The notes: generated by a model not told the origin, from the letters alone. A stretch of 64,000 nucleotides of DNA from Robinsoniella peoriensis (GCF_042680125.1 NZ_JBHTNY010000001.1); one strand, 5' to 3'. Shown: positions 26,949 through 35,818, numbered from the stretch's first letter. A program made the numbers and translations.

Positions 26949-26977
26949 TTGACGGTCAATAATTTATTTGCTACAAT
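26949..26977 (+). promoter_or_regulatory. Promoter of nrdD
   Basis: TTGACG (26949-26954), a 17-bp spacer, and TACAAT (26972-26977). It starts just after the hflX terminator tract. Confidence 0.8.
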
Positions 26978-27007
26978 AATTGCAGTCGCTCTCAAAAGAG
27001 AGAACGA

Positions 27008-27100
27008 ATGGAGCTTTTTTTGACTGGAAATATGTCATTTACAGTTAGAACAATAGATGAGCTGATGTATGAGAATTGGAAGGAGCATGGGTATGTTTAG
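27008..27100 (+). CDS. Possible 30-aa leader peptide overlapping nrdD start
   Basis: ATG 27008 opens a 30-codon frame (MELFLTGNMS... WKEHGYV) that ends with TAG 27098-27100, overlapping the ATG of nrdD at 27093 by eight bases in another frame. Its ribosome binding site is poor (AGAGAG), so translation is uncertain. Its position between promoter and nrdD, and the overlap, would permit translational coupling. It may equally be chance. Confidence 0.3.
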   Translation: MELFLTGNMSFTVRTIDELMYENWKEHGYV

Positions 27101-29459
27101 AGTAGTAAAGCGTGACGGGGAAGTAGCAGATTTTAATTTAGGGAAGATAAGTGATGCCATAGCAAAGGCATTTGAAGCCACACAAAAGGAATATAATGAG
27201 GATATGACCAATCTTCTGGGTCTTCGTGTGACAGCTGATTTTCAGGGGAAGATTAAAGACGGGGTCATCGATGTAGAAAGCATTCAGGACAGCGTGGAAA
27301 ACGTTCTTGTTCAGGCAGGATACGGAGATGTTGCAAAGGCATATATCTTATACCGGAAACAGCGGGAAAAAATCCGTAATATGAAATCGACTATCCTGGA
27401 TTACAAAGAAATCGTTAACAGCTATGTTAAAGTAGAGGATTGGCGTGTAAAAGAAAATTCTACAGTTACATATTCCGTTGGAGGCCTGATCCTGAGCAAC
27501 TCGGGTGCGGTTACGGCAAATTACTGGCTGTCTGAGATATATGATGAGGAAATTGCAGACGCTCATAGAAATGCGGATGTCCATATTCATGATTTGTCAA
27601 TGCTTACCGGATATTGTGCAGGCTGGTCCCTAAAGCAGCTGATTCAGGAAGGCCTTGGAGGAATCAAGGGAAAGATTACTTCTGCTCCGGCAAAGCATTT
27701 ATCCGTACTCTGCAACCAGATGGTGAATTTCCTTGGAATTATGCAAAACGAGTGGGCAGGCGCACAGGCTTTTTCTTCATTCGACACATATCTTGCACCT
27801 TTTGCAAAAGCAGATAAATTGAATTACCGGGAAGTTAAAAAATGTATTGAGTCCTTTATATATGGGGTAAATACCCCCAGCAGATGGGGAACCCAGGCAC
27901 CATTTTCCAATATTACACTGGACTGGACCGTTCCCAATGATCTGGCGGAACTTCCGGCTATCGTAGGCGGAAAAGAAATGGACTTCTGTTATAAAGACTG
28001 TAAAAAAGAAATGGATATGATCAATAAGGCATTCATTGAGACGATGATTGAAGGAGATGCCAACGGACGCGGTTTCCAGTATCCCATTCCTACCTATTCG
28101 ATCACCGGAGATTTTGACTGGTCCGATACAGAAAACAACAAGTTGTTATTCGAGATGACATCTAAATACGGTACGCCTTATTTTTCAAATTACATTAACA
28201 GTGATATGGAGCCAAGTGATGTAAGAAGTATGTGCTGCCGTCTGCGTCTGGATCTTCGCGAACTACGTAAAAAGACCGGGGGATTCTTCGGTTCGGGAGA
28301 AAGTACAGGCAGTGTAGGTGTGGTTACAATTAACATGCCGCGTATCGCTTATCTGGCAAGTAACAAAGAAGACTTTTATAAGCGTCTGGACCGCATGATG
28401 GATATTTCAGCTCGTTCCTTAAAGATCAAGAGAGACGTTATTACAAAGCTTCTGGACGAAGGGCTGTATCCATATACAAAACGTTATTTAGGGGATTTCA
28501 GCAATCATTTTTCCACTATTGGATTAATCGGCATGAACGAAGTCGGTTTAAATGCAAGATGGCTTGGTAAGGATCTTTCGGAAGAGAAGACACAGCAGTT
28601 TACAAAAGATGTGTTAAACTATATGAGAAACCGATTGATTATTTATCAGGAGGAATACGGCGATTTATACAACCTGGAGGCAACTCCGGCAGAATCAACC
28701 ACTTATCGCCTTGCAAAACACGACAGAAAGCGCTGGCCGGACATCAAGACGGCAGGAAAAGACGGGGATACGCCATACTATACTAACAGTTCCCACCTGC
28801 CGGTGGAATATACCGCTGATATTTTTGAAGCATTAGATATCCAGGATGAACTTCAGACCTTATATACTTCCGGAACTGTATTCCATGCATTTTTGGGAGA
28901 GAAGCTTCCGGACTGGAAAGCAGCGGCGGCTCTGGTACGTAAAATTGCAGAAAATTATAAGCTGCCTTATTATACACTTTCACCTACCTATTCAGTATGT
29001 AAGAATCATGGGTATATTGCAGGAGAACATTTTGTTTGTCCGGAATGCGGTGAGACAGCAGAAGTATACAGCCGTATCACCGGGTATTACCGTCCGGTTC
29101 AGAACTGGAACGATGGCAAGACGCAGGAATACAAAAACCGCCAGTTATACGATGTGGACAATTCCTGTCTGCATAAGGTTCACAGCAGCATTGTAACCAT
29201 ATCAAAAGATGATGTGAAAGTAGAGCCGGGCAAGGGAATCAAGTACCTGTTTACCACAAAGACCTGTCCAAACTGTAAGATTGCCAAGGAAATGCTGGGA
29301 AATGAGCATTACGTTGTAATTGATGCAGAAGAAAATCAGGAACTGGTTCAGAAATTCGGTGTGATGCAGGCACCTACACTGGTTGTAGTAGAAGGTGATA
29401 AGGCGAAAAAATATGTAAATGCTTCGAATATCAAAAAATATGTAGATACAAACCAGTAG
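27093..29459 (+). CDS. nrdD: Anaerobic (class III) ribonucleoside-triphosphate reductase with fused C-terminal redoxin
   Basis: Makes deoxyribonucleotides without oxygen, using a glycyl radical. The 788-residue product starts at ATG 27093, placed by GGAAGGAG seven bases upstream; ATG 27069 and 27087 are alternatives. Residues 1-95 are an ATP cone (VVKRDGEVADFN). The catalytic barrel includes GRGFQYPIPTYSITGDFDW and SMCCRLRLD. A zinc site (CKNHGYI... VCPECG) precedes the radical site RITGYY (Gly664). From about 715 a thioredoxin/glutaredoxin-like domain follows, TCPNCKIA (Cys725, Cys728) and QAPTLVV with the cis-Pro. This fused domain probably reduces the active-site disulfide. The activase gene nrdG is not in the adjacent sequence. 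Confidence 0.92.
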   Translation: MFRVVKRDGEVADFNLGKISDAIAKAFEATQKEYNEDMTNLLGLRVTADFQGKIKDGVIDVESIQDSVENVLVQAGYGDVAKAYILYRKQREKIRNMKSTILDYKEIVNSYVKVEDWRVKENSTVTYSVGGLILSNSGAVTANYWLSEIYDEEIADAHRNADVHIHDLSMLTGYCAGWSLKQLIQEGLGGIKGKITSAPAKHLSVLCNQMVNFLGIMQNEWAGAQAFSSFDTYLAPFAKADKLNYREVKKCIESFIYGVNTPSRWGTQAPFSNITLDWTVPNDLAELPAIVGGKEMDFCYKDCKKEMDMINKAFIETMIEGDANGRGFQYPIPTYSITGDFDWSDTENNKLLFEMTSKYGTPYFSNYINSDMEPSDVRSMCCRLRLDLRELRKKTGGFFGSGESTGSVGVVTINMPRIAYLASNKEDFYKRLDRMMDISARSLKIKRDVITKLLDEGLYPYTKRYLGDFSNHFSTIGLIGMNEVGLNARWLGKDLSEEKTQQFTKDVLNYMRNRLIIYQEEYGDLYNLEATPAESTTYRLAKHDRKRWPDIKTAGKDGDTPYYTNSSHLPVEYTADIFEALDIQDELQTLYTSGTVFHAFLGEKLPDWKAAAALVRKIAENYKLPYYTLSPTYSVCKNHGYIAGEHFVCPECGETAEVYSRITGYYRPVQNWNDGKTQEYKNRQLYDVDNSCLHKVHSSIVTISKDDVKVEPGKGIKYLFTTKTCPNCKIAKEMLGNEHYVVIDAEENQELVQKFGVMQAPTLVVVEGDKAKKYVNASNIKKYVDTNQ

Positions 29460-29548
29460 AAGTTACGGTAATGTGTTTTGAAAGGTATTATGAAATGTGT
29501 CGTTGAAATATATGAATGATTTGTGTTCACGAGTCAGGAATATATTCT

Positions 29549-29639
29549 AAAAGCGCAGATGCGGCTGACAGCCTGTTAGAGGGCAGATGCTGCATCTGCG
29601 CTTTTATAAAACAGGCGGTCAGCTGTATCTGCGCTTTCA
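29549..29639 (+). terminator. nrdD terminator region with two overlapping hairpins
   Basis: AAAAGCGCAGATGC (29549-29562) pairs with GCATCTGCGCTTTT (29592-29605), a near-perfect terminator. A larger alternative uses 29551-29577 and a distal arm at 29610-29636 that is 23/27 complementary. The left arm cannot be in both. A run of As and Ts follows. Confidence 0.7.
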
Positions 29640-29660
29640 TGTAAAAAAAATCGGCAAAAG

Positions 29661-29702
29661 AATAAGGCTGCTATACTAAATACATAGTATAACAACCTTA
29701 TT
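29661..29702 (-). terminator. Rho-independent terminator of the cold-shock gene
   Basis: On the minus strand AATAAGG...CCTTATT forms the outer part of a stem of about 17 bp; a run of eight Ts follows within about 10 bases (A tract at 29643-29650 on the plus strand). Confidence 0.75.
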
Positions 29703-29726
29703 CTGGTTTCGCTAGATTAACTGAAA

Positions 29727-29927
29727 TTACATTTTTTCAACGTTAGCTGCCTGCATTCCGCGAGCGCCTTCTGTTAAATCATAAGAAACTGCCTGACCTT
29801 CTTCAAGAGATTTGAAGCCGTCTCCCTGGATAGCTGAGAAATGTACAAATACATCTGCTCCGTCTTCTCCTGTGATAAATCCGTAACCTTTTTCTGCGTT
29901 AAACCATTTCACTGTACCTTTGTTCAT
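29727..29927 (-). CDS. Cold-shock domain protein (CspA family)
   Basis: A 66-residue single-domain RNA-binding protein. RNP1 is KGYGFITGE and RNP2 is DVFVHFSAI, both intact, with the usual start [14 protein letters not shown]. It acts as an RNA chaperone that melts structure in mRNAs. TGGAGG lies ahead of its ATG. The mRNA has a roughly 130-nt leader with a long hairpin and a perfect consensus promoter, an arrangement familiar from cspA genes. Confidence 0.95.
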   Translation of the reverse strand: MNKGTVKWFNAEKGYGFITGEDGADVFVHFSAIQGDGFKSLEEGQAVSYDLTEGARGMQAANVEKM

Positions 29928-30066
29928 TTTGTGGTACCTCCATTAAAATATTGTGCTCTTGAAAATAAAAAAATTCACCAGCTATTACAGATTATATAGG
30001 TGTTAAATATAATCTCTAATAACTAGTGAATTACTTTACATCCAATAAATCTTTGATACAAGTCAA
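29928..30066 (-). promoter_or_regulatory. Structured 5' leader of the cold-shock gene
   Basis: Between the csp start and its promoter the minus strand has a roughly 130-nt leader. Two 25-nt arms (29973-29997 and 30007-30031) are complementary at 22 of 25 positions, nearly all the rest being G-U pairs, around a nine-base loop. Long structured leaders are known to act as temperature switches in cspA genes; that role here is inference. Beyond the csp promoter, the 324-bp gap to 30252 holds only the hybrid kinase ribosome binding site and a repeated TTTAAGGGGAAA (30077, 30137). Confidence 0.65.
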
Positions 30067-30095
30067 ATTATAGTCGTTTAAGGGGAAAATGTCAA
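30067..30095 (-). promoter_or_regulatory. Consensus promoter of the cold-shock gene
   Basis: On the minus strand TTGACA (30095-30090), a 17-bp spacer and TATAAT (30072-30067), both perfect consensus. Confidence 0.92.
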
Positions 30096-30251
30096 GCAAA
30101 AAATAAGGAATTTAAGGGCATTCTGAAAGGAAAATATTTAAGGGGAAATCCTCTGATTTTTCTCGGTGCGAACCTCTATCTATTCGTAAATAATTATGTT
30201 AAAATAATAAAATAAACTAGTGATTTTCTGGGGAAAAGGAGCTTTTCTGTT

Positions 30252-33200
30252 ATGACAGATCATGAAAAAAGAGAAATTATAACCTTTGCAGACAATATTC
30301 TGGAAAGATACTTTTGCGAAGGCGATATAGACTATTTTATTTCAACGCTGAGTCAGGATATTATCTGGCTGGGAGCGGGGGAAAAACAGCGGGCGGAAGG
30401 CAAGGAGGAAGTCAGCCGCCACTTTCTGGAGGGAAAAGACGATCTGATTCTTTGTGATATGTGGGATAAGCGTTACGTGGTATCTGAATTGGGACCAGAT
30501 TATTATCTCTGTGAAGGTGAAAGTATGCTGGAAGCAAAACCGGATACGGGCATGAACATGCATACCCGTCAAAGAATCACTTTTATATTCAGAAGAACGG
30601 ATAAAGGACTTGAGACCATGCATATCCATAATTCAGTTCCTCTGTCAGCCATGGGTGAAGATGAATTATTTCCGGTGGAAGCTGCAAAAGAAGCATTTGA
30701 GAAGATGCAGGAGAAAGTGATTGAGCAGAACCGGCAGATTGAACTGATGATGTCACAGCTTCCCGGCGGAATGGCAGTCTGCGGCATGGACGAGTCGTTT
30801 ACCGTCAAGTGGGTCAGCCCCGGGCTTTGCCGGATATTGGGATGCGGGAGCAGGAACACCTATGACGGAGAACTGCGGATTTCTTTTCGGGACTTTATAT
30901 TTCCGGAAGACAGGGAAAGTGTGAGGCAACAGGTTGAGAAAGCTTTTGAAGCGGGTGATATTTATTCTTTGGAATACCGTATTTTGCGTCCGGATGGAAA
31001 AGTTTTGTGGGTAATGGATATTGGCAAAAAAGTTACAGATGGAATAGAGCCTTCTGTTTCCTGCTTTATCACTGATATATCGGAGCGTAAAAATCAGGAA
31101 TTCAGACTGATAAAGGCAAATCAGGAAGTGAAAAGGCAGGCTGATTTCCTGACACAGCTCTATAATACAATTCCCAGCGGAATTATTCAACTGAGTACGG
31201 ACCCAAGCCATAAAATTTATTATGCAAACAGACGTGCATGGGAAATCTATGGGTATAATGGAGAGGAATTTCTTCAAAATGGGAAAGACACTTTTGATTT
31301 AGTGCTAAAGGAAGAAAACCAGCATTTCAGATCGGTATTTGACAATTTAAAATGTACCGGTGATAAAGTCGCCTATGAAAGAGAAGGGGTAGGTAAAGAT
31401 GGAACCAGGTACTGGGTCAGCGTATTCATGGAGCGGCTAATAAATGCTAACGGCATAGAGGTTATTCAGGCGGTTCTGAATGATATCACAGAGAACAAGC
31501 TGCTTTCAAAGGAACGGGAACAGGAACAGCTGCTGGAAAACCAGATTTTACGAGCTGCCATTTATACAGCATATCCATTGATAATGAAGATAAACTTGTC
31601 AAAGAATACATATGAATGCCTGACTTCGGGACATTTTATTATGCAGCATGATGACCATGGGAATTATCATGAGATGATAGAAAAGGTATATCCCCTGATC
31701 TATCCGGCATACAGGGAAGAATATAAGCGAACATTTGACAAAGATGGGATTTTAAAGAGATTTGAAAGCGGCAGCAATGATATATACACGGAATTCCGGC
31801 AGATGGGAGAGGATGGGAGATATCACTGGGTAGCTAATCATGTTATATTTGTCACTAATCCATACGCTGAAGATGTTTTTGCAATCATGCTTTTCAGGGT
31901 TCTGGATGAACAGAGAGCAGAGAAAGCACGTCAGGAGCAGCTCTTACGTGATACGCTGGCCGCTGCGGAATCAGCCAATAATGCCAAGTCTGATTTCCTG
32001 TCCAGGATGAGTCACGATATCCGTACACCAATGAATGCAATCATAGGAATGAGTACAATCGGGCAGTTGAAGATAAACGATAAAAACAGGATGCTGGATT
32101 GCTTCCGGAAAATAGATGCATCATCCAGATATCTCCTTGCCCTGATCAATGATATTTTAGACATGTCTAAGATTGAACGGGGGAAAATGGTTCTTACCAA
32201 TTCAAGATTCGAATTTACGGAGTTTATAAAGAACCTTACCGAAGTTATTTATCCGCAATCGGTAATGCGGGGGATTGATTTTGAAGTGCACCATGAGGAA
32301 CCGCTGGAACGCTTCTATATAGGAGATTCCCTTCGCATGAATCAGATTTTAATGAATCTGCTTTCAAATGCTATGAAGTTTACTCACTCAGGCGGGAATA
32401 TCATTCTGGGGATCCGGGAAGTCAGAAGGTCAAATAGTATTGCAAATCTGGAATTTACAATCTCGGATACCGGAGTGGGAATGACTGAAGATTTTATGAA
32501 AAAATTATATCAGCCATTTGAACAGGAAAGTTCAGACATAGCCAGAAACCAGACCGGAAGCGGACTGGGGCTGTCTATTGTGCACAATCTGGTGCAGCTG
32601 ATGAGAGGTACCATCCAGGTCAAAAGTGATGTAGGAAAAGGAACATCATTTCGGGTGGAAATTCCACTTGGATTGGCAGAAGATGATGCAAAAGAAGAAA
32701 ATGACCGTAAATCAAAGGAACTGTTAAGGGGACTCAGCGTTCTTATTGTAGATGATGACAGTATTGTAGGGGAGCAGGCATCCATGATTCTTTCCAATAT
32801 CGGAGCAAAATCCATATGGGTTGATTCTGGACAGAGGGCAATTGAGGAAGTAGAGACAGCACTGACAAATGAATGTTTATTTGATCTGGCTTTGATTGAC
32901 TGGAAGATGCCGGACATGGACGGCGTAGAGACAACCAGGAGAATTCGGGAATTAACCGGTCCCAATACTATGATTATTATTATTTCAGCATATGATTGGA
33001 GCATGATCGAGGCAGAAGCAAAAGCTGCCGGGGCCGATTATTTTATTGCTAAACCATTATTTAAGGCAACCCTTTATGACACTCTGATACAGCTTCAGAT
33101 TACGCATAATGAACCGGAAGTAAAAAAAGGGTATCATCTGAACGGACAGCGTGTGCTACTCGTAGAAGACAATGTATTAAATATGGAAATAGCGAAATCG

Positions 33201-33521
33201 CTCCTTGAAATGCATCAGATGGAGGTAGACACAGCGGAGGATGGGGCCGAGGCACTGGAAAAATTCCAGAGTATGCCGGAAAACTATTATCTGGCAATCC
33301 TTATGGATATCCGAATGCCGGTTATGAATGGACTGGATGCTGCAAGATCCATAAGAGGCCTGCTGAGAAAAGATGCAGGAGCCATTCCAATTATAGCAAT
33401 GTCGGCAAATGCATTTGATGAGGATAAAAACCAGGCTTTTGAAGCCGGAATGAACGGGTATCTGGTTAAACCGGTAGATGTTGATAAATTGTTCCAGACC
33501 CTGGAGAAATATATAAGATAA
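30252..33521 (+). CDS. Hybrid sensor histidine kinase with NTF2-like N-terminus, PAS domains and two receivers
   Basis: A 1089-residue cytoplasmic hybrid kinase. There is no membrane segment. Residues 1-135 look like an NTF2/SnoaL-like pocket domain (ILERYFCEGDIDYFISTLS; MHTRQRITFIFRRT). PAS domains follow at about 165-285 and 295-420, and a third PAS-like segment at about 430-560. HisKA has His588 in SRMSHDIRTPMN, followed by the ATPase domain (NLLSNAMKFTHSGG; SGLGLSIVHNL). Two receivers carry Asp883 (ALIDWKMPDMDG) and Asp1019 (LMDIRMPVMNG). No DNA-binding output is present, so it must act through another protein or by phosphotransfer. AAGGAG precedes the ATG. Confidence 0.88.
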   Translation: MTDHEKREIITFADNILERYFCEGDIDYFISTLSQDIIWLGAGEKQRAEGKEEVSRHFLEGKDDLILCDMWDKRYVVSELGPDYYLCEGESMLEAKPDTGMNMHTRQRITFIFRRTDKGLETMHIHNSVPLSAMGEDELFPVEAAKEAFEKMQEKVIEQNRQIELMMSQLPGGMAVCGMDESFTVKWVSPGLCRILGCGSRNTYDGELRISFRDFIFPEDRESVRQQVEKAFEAGDIYSLEYRILRPDGKVLWVMDIGKKVTDGIEPSVSCFITDISERKNQEFRLIKANQEVKRQADFLTQLYNTIPSGIIQLSTDPSHKIYYANRRAWEIYGYNGEEFLQNGKDTFDLVLKEENQHFRSVFDNLKCTGDKVAYEREGVGKDGTRYWVSVFMERLINANGIEVIQAVLNDITENKLLSKEREQEQLLENQILRAAIYTAYPLIMKINLSKNTYECLTSGHFIMQHDDHGNYHEMIEKVYPLIYPAYREEYKRTFDKDGILKRFESGSNDIYTEFRQMGEDGRYHWVANHVIFVTNPYAEDVFAIMLFRVLDEQRAEKARQEQLLRDTLAAAESANNAKSDFLSRMSHDIRTPMNAIIGMSTIGQLKINDKNRMLDCFRKIDASSRYLLALINDILDMSKIERGKMVLTNSRFEFTEFIKNLTEVIYPQSVMRGIDFEVHHEEPLERFYIGDSLRMNQILMNLLSNAMKFTHSGGNIILGIREVRRSNSIANLEFTISDTGVGMTEDFMKKLYQPFEQESSDIARNQTGSGLGLSIVHNLVQLMRGTIQVKSDVGKGTSFRVEIPLGLAEDDAKEENDRKSKELLRGLSVLIVDDDSIVGEQASMILSNIGAKSIWVDSGQRAIEEVETALTNECLFDLALIDWKMPDMDGVETTRRIRELTGPNTMIIIISAYDWSMIEAEAKAAGADYFIAKPLFKATLYDTLIQLQITHNEPEVKKGYHLNGQRVLLVEDNVLNMEIAKSLLEMHQMEVDTAEDGAEALEKFQSMPENYYLAILMDIRMPVMNGLDAARSIRGLLRKDAGAIPIIAMSANAFDEDKNQAFEAGMNGYLVKPVDVDKLFQTLEKYIR

Positions 33522-33523
33522 CC

Positions 33524-33570
33524 AGAAGCAGTCTTATATCGGTTCTAAAGCCTGATATAAGGCTGCTTTT
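33524..33570 (+). terminator. Rho-independent terminator of the hybrid kinase gene
   Basis: A 17-nt stem (33524-33540 with 33554-33570) is complementary at 15 of 17 positions with the remainder G-U, ending in four Ts. Confidence 0.75.
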
Positions 33571-33619
33571 GATTGTAAGCTTGCAACAAATGTGTATTTA
33601 TGTTAAGATGGTACAACAA

Positions 33620-33721
33620 TACCCCCTGTAAGCGGTGGGGTACCTGACCCCTGCGTCAGTTGCCGGATGGATTCGCAAGCGAACCCATCTGGCTCGTTGT
33701 TCGCAGGAATAAATGAACGAG
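33620..33721 (+). promoter_or_regulatory. Structured leader of the shikimate kinase gene
   Basis: Three adjacent hairpins: TACCCC/GGGGTA (33620-33642), CTGAC/GTCAG (33644-33659) and a 14-bp GCCGGATGG.../...CCATCTGGC stem with a CAAG loop core (33662-33693). CTCGTT (33692-) can also pair with AACGAG at 33716-33721, hiding the ribosome binding site. A translational riboswitch or attenuator is possible; no known class was recognised. Confidence 0.45.
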
Positions 33722-33729
33722 GTATACAA

Positions 33730-34269
33730 ATGAGTAACGTGGTTTTGATCGGGATGCCGGGCGTAGGTAAGAGTACCGTCGGGGTAATTCTGGCTAAAGT
33801 GCTGGGATATCATTTCGTGGATGCTGATATATTGATACAGGAGCAGGAAGGCAGGCTGCTTCGGGAGATTATTGAAGAAGACGGCGTAGATGGCTTTATT
33901 GAAATAGAAAACAGGGTGAACAGCCGGATTCAGGAAGAAAATGCCGTAATCGCTACCGGCGGCAGCGTAGTATACGGAAAAGATGCTATGGAAAACTTAA
34001 GCCGAATTGGAACAGTGGTTTATTTACAATTAGATTACATAGATTTATTTACCCGCCTGGGCGATTTAAAAGGGCGTGGTGTTGTTCTGAGAGAGGGACA
34101 GACCCTTCGGAATCTGTTTGACGAACGAACACCGCTCTATGACAAATATGCGGATATTGTTGTCAATGAGGCAGGATTAACGGTGGAAGAGACACTGGAT
34201 GCAGTTGTGGAAGGTTTGAAGAAACTGGGGATTGCCCCTGGAGACAGATCGAAGTGCAGAAAAAAATAG
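33730..34269 (+). CDS. aroK: Shikimate kinase
   Basis: Phosphorylates shikimate with ATP in the chorismate pathway. A 179-residue P-loop kinase with Walker A GMPGVGKST (8-16), FVDADILIQ (acid residues that bind shikimate and Mg), ATGGS, RGVVLREGQ in the lid region and RTPLYDKYADIVV. The start ATG 33730 has GAGG eight bases upstream; the frame extends to 33667 through the structured leader without a better site. A shikimate kinase-like paralogue of another specificity cannot be ruled out, but the DADILIQ and ATGGS motifs fit the classic enzyme. Confidence 0.88.
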   Translation: MSNVVLIGMPGVGKSTVGVILAKVLGYHFVDADILIQEQEGRLLREIIEEDGVDGFIEIENRVNSRIQEENAVIATGGSVVYGKDAMENLSRIGTVVYLQLDYIDLFTRLGDLKGRGVVLREGQTLRNLFDERTPLYDKYADIVVNEAGLTVEETLDAVVEGLKKLGIAPGDRSKCRKK

Positions 34270-34396
34270 ACAAATAGAAATACATAATTTTGTAACATTT
34301 TGCCATATTTTAGGGGTAATAGTGCACAGGAAATGCTATTTGATTGTATTTTTTTTGAAAGATATATGGAAAAAATTACTTAAATTTTAATTTTTG

Positions 34397-34424
34397 TTTA
34401 CAAAAGTAAAGAATGTGATATAAT
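34397..34424 (+). promoter_or_regulatory. Promoter of murA
   Basis: TTTACA (34397-34402), a 16-bp spacer and TATAAT (34419-34424), about 100 bp before the gene. Confidence 0.65.
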
Positions 34425-34525
34425 ATAGTTTAGATATTTTAAAGGGGTAACAGTAAGACAAAATTCGAGGGGTCGTTTTTGTCTATAAGAATTGAAGAGA
34501 GTATAAATAAGTATAGAGGTGTCCT

Positions 34526-35818
34526 ATGGAACAATATATTATTAAAGGCGGTAACCCACTGGTAGGTGATGTTGAGATCGGTGGGGCTAAGAATGCAGCG
34601 CTTGGAATCCTTGCAGCCGCAATTATGACAGATGAGACCATACTAGTAGAAAATTTACCAGATGTACAGGACGTGAATGTGCTGTTAGAAGCTATCAGTG
34701 TAATTGGCGCAAAGGTTGAACGGGTAAGCAGGAGCGCAGTTTTAATTAATGGCTCCATGATTGGCAGTGTCAGCGTGGATTATGAGTTCATAAAAAAGAT
34801 AAGAGCCTCTTACTATTTATTAGGAGCGTTATTAGGAAAATACAAGAAGGCAGAAGTACCTCTGCCGGGCGGATGCAATATCGGCAGCAGGCCGATTGAT
34901 TTGCATTTAAAAGGTTTTAAGGCATTAGGAGCAAAAGTGAGCATTCAGCATGGAGCGATTGTTGCCCAGGCGGAGAGACTCGTTGGAAAACATATATTTT
35001 TAGATACCGTTTCCGTTGGTGCTACCATTAACATTATGATGGCAGCAACCATGGCGGAAGGATATACCATTATTGAGAACTCAGCAAGAGAGCCTCATGT
35101 CGTTGATGTGGCGAACTTCCTGAACAGTATGGGAGCAAATATCAAAGGCGCAGGTACTGATGTAATCCGTATCCGCGGTGTAGAGAAGCTTCATAAAACA
35201 GAATATTCCATTATTCCGGATCAGATAGAAGCAGGAACCTTCATGTTTGCAGCAGCAGCAACGAAGGGTGATGTTATGGTGAGAAATGTAATTCCAAAGC
35301 ATTTGGAAGCCACAACAGCAAAATTGATTGAAATTGGCTGTGAAGTAGAAGAATTTGATGATGCGGTACGTGTTGTCGCATCAAAGCAGTTACGCAATAC
35401 AAATGTAAAGACATTACCATATCCCGGATATCCTACGGATATGCAGCCGCAGATCGGTGTTACGCTGGCACTGGCAACAGGAACCAGTATTGTAACAGAG
35501 AGCATATTTGAAAATCGTTTTAAATATGTGGATGAGCTGGCAAGAATGGGAGCTACAGTCAAGGTAGAAGGCAATACGGCAGTTATCTACGGTGTGGACA
35601 AACTGACAGGTGCACAGGTGAGCGCACCTGATTTAAGAGCTGGTGCAGCGCTTGTCATTGCGGGGCTTGCAGCGGAAGGAATCACAATTGTAGATGATAT
35701 CGTTTATATCCAGCGTGGCTATGAGTGTTTTGAAGATAAACTCCGTGGCCTTGGAGCTGAAATAGAAAAAGTTTCGAGTGAAAAAGAAATACAGAAATTT
35801 AAATTAAGAGTGGGATGA
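34526..35818 (+). CDS. murA: UDP-N-acetylglucosamine 1-carboxyvinyltransferase
   Basis: First committed step of peptidoglycan synthesis: transfers enolpyruvate from PEP to UDP-GlcNAc in the cytoplasm. The 430-residue product has full family length. Visible motifs are KGGNPLVGDVEIGGAKNAAL, the active-site Cys117 in PLPGGCNIGSRP (the fosfomycin target), PGYPTDMQPQ and DLRAGAALVIAGLAAEG. Ribosome binding site AGAGGTG before ATG 34526. A terminator follows at 35838. Confidence 0.96.
   Translation: MEQYIIKGGNPLVGDVEIGGAKNAALGILAAAIMTDETILVENLPDVQDVNVLLEAISVIGAKVERVSRSAVLINGSMIGSVSVDYEFIKKIRASYYLLGALLGKYKKAEVPLPGGCNIGSRPIDLHLKGFKALGAKVSIQHGAIVAQAERLVGKHIFLDTVSVGATINIMMAATMAEGYTIIENSAREPHVVDVANFLNSMGANIKGAGTDVIRIRGVEKLHKTEYSIIPDQIEAGTFMFAAAATKGDVMVRNVIPKHLEATTAKLIEIGCEVEEFDDAVRVVASKQLRNTNVKTLPYPGYPTDMQPQIGVTLALATGTSIVTESIFENRFKYVDELARMGATVKVEGNTAVIYGVDKLTGAQVSAPDLRAGAALVIAGLAAEGITIVDDIVYIQRGYECFEDKLRGLGAEIEKVSSEKEIQKFKLRVG

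Noticed and set aside
33667..33729. N-terminal extension of shikimate kinase from ATG 33667
   Set aside because: The extension is encoded by the structured leader, and ATG 33730 has a proper ribosome binding site and the usual start of the family.
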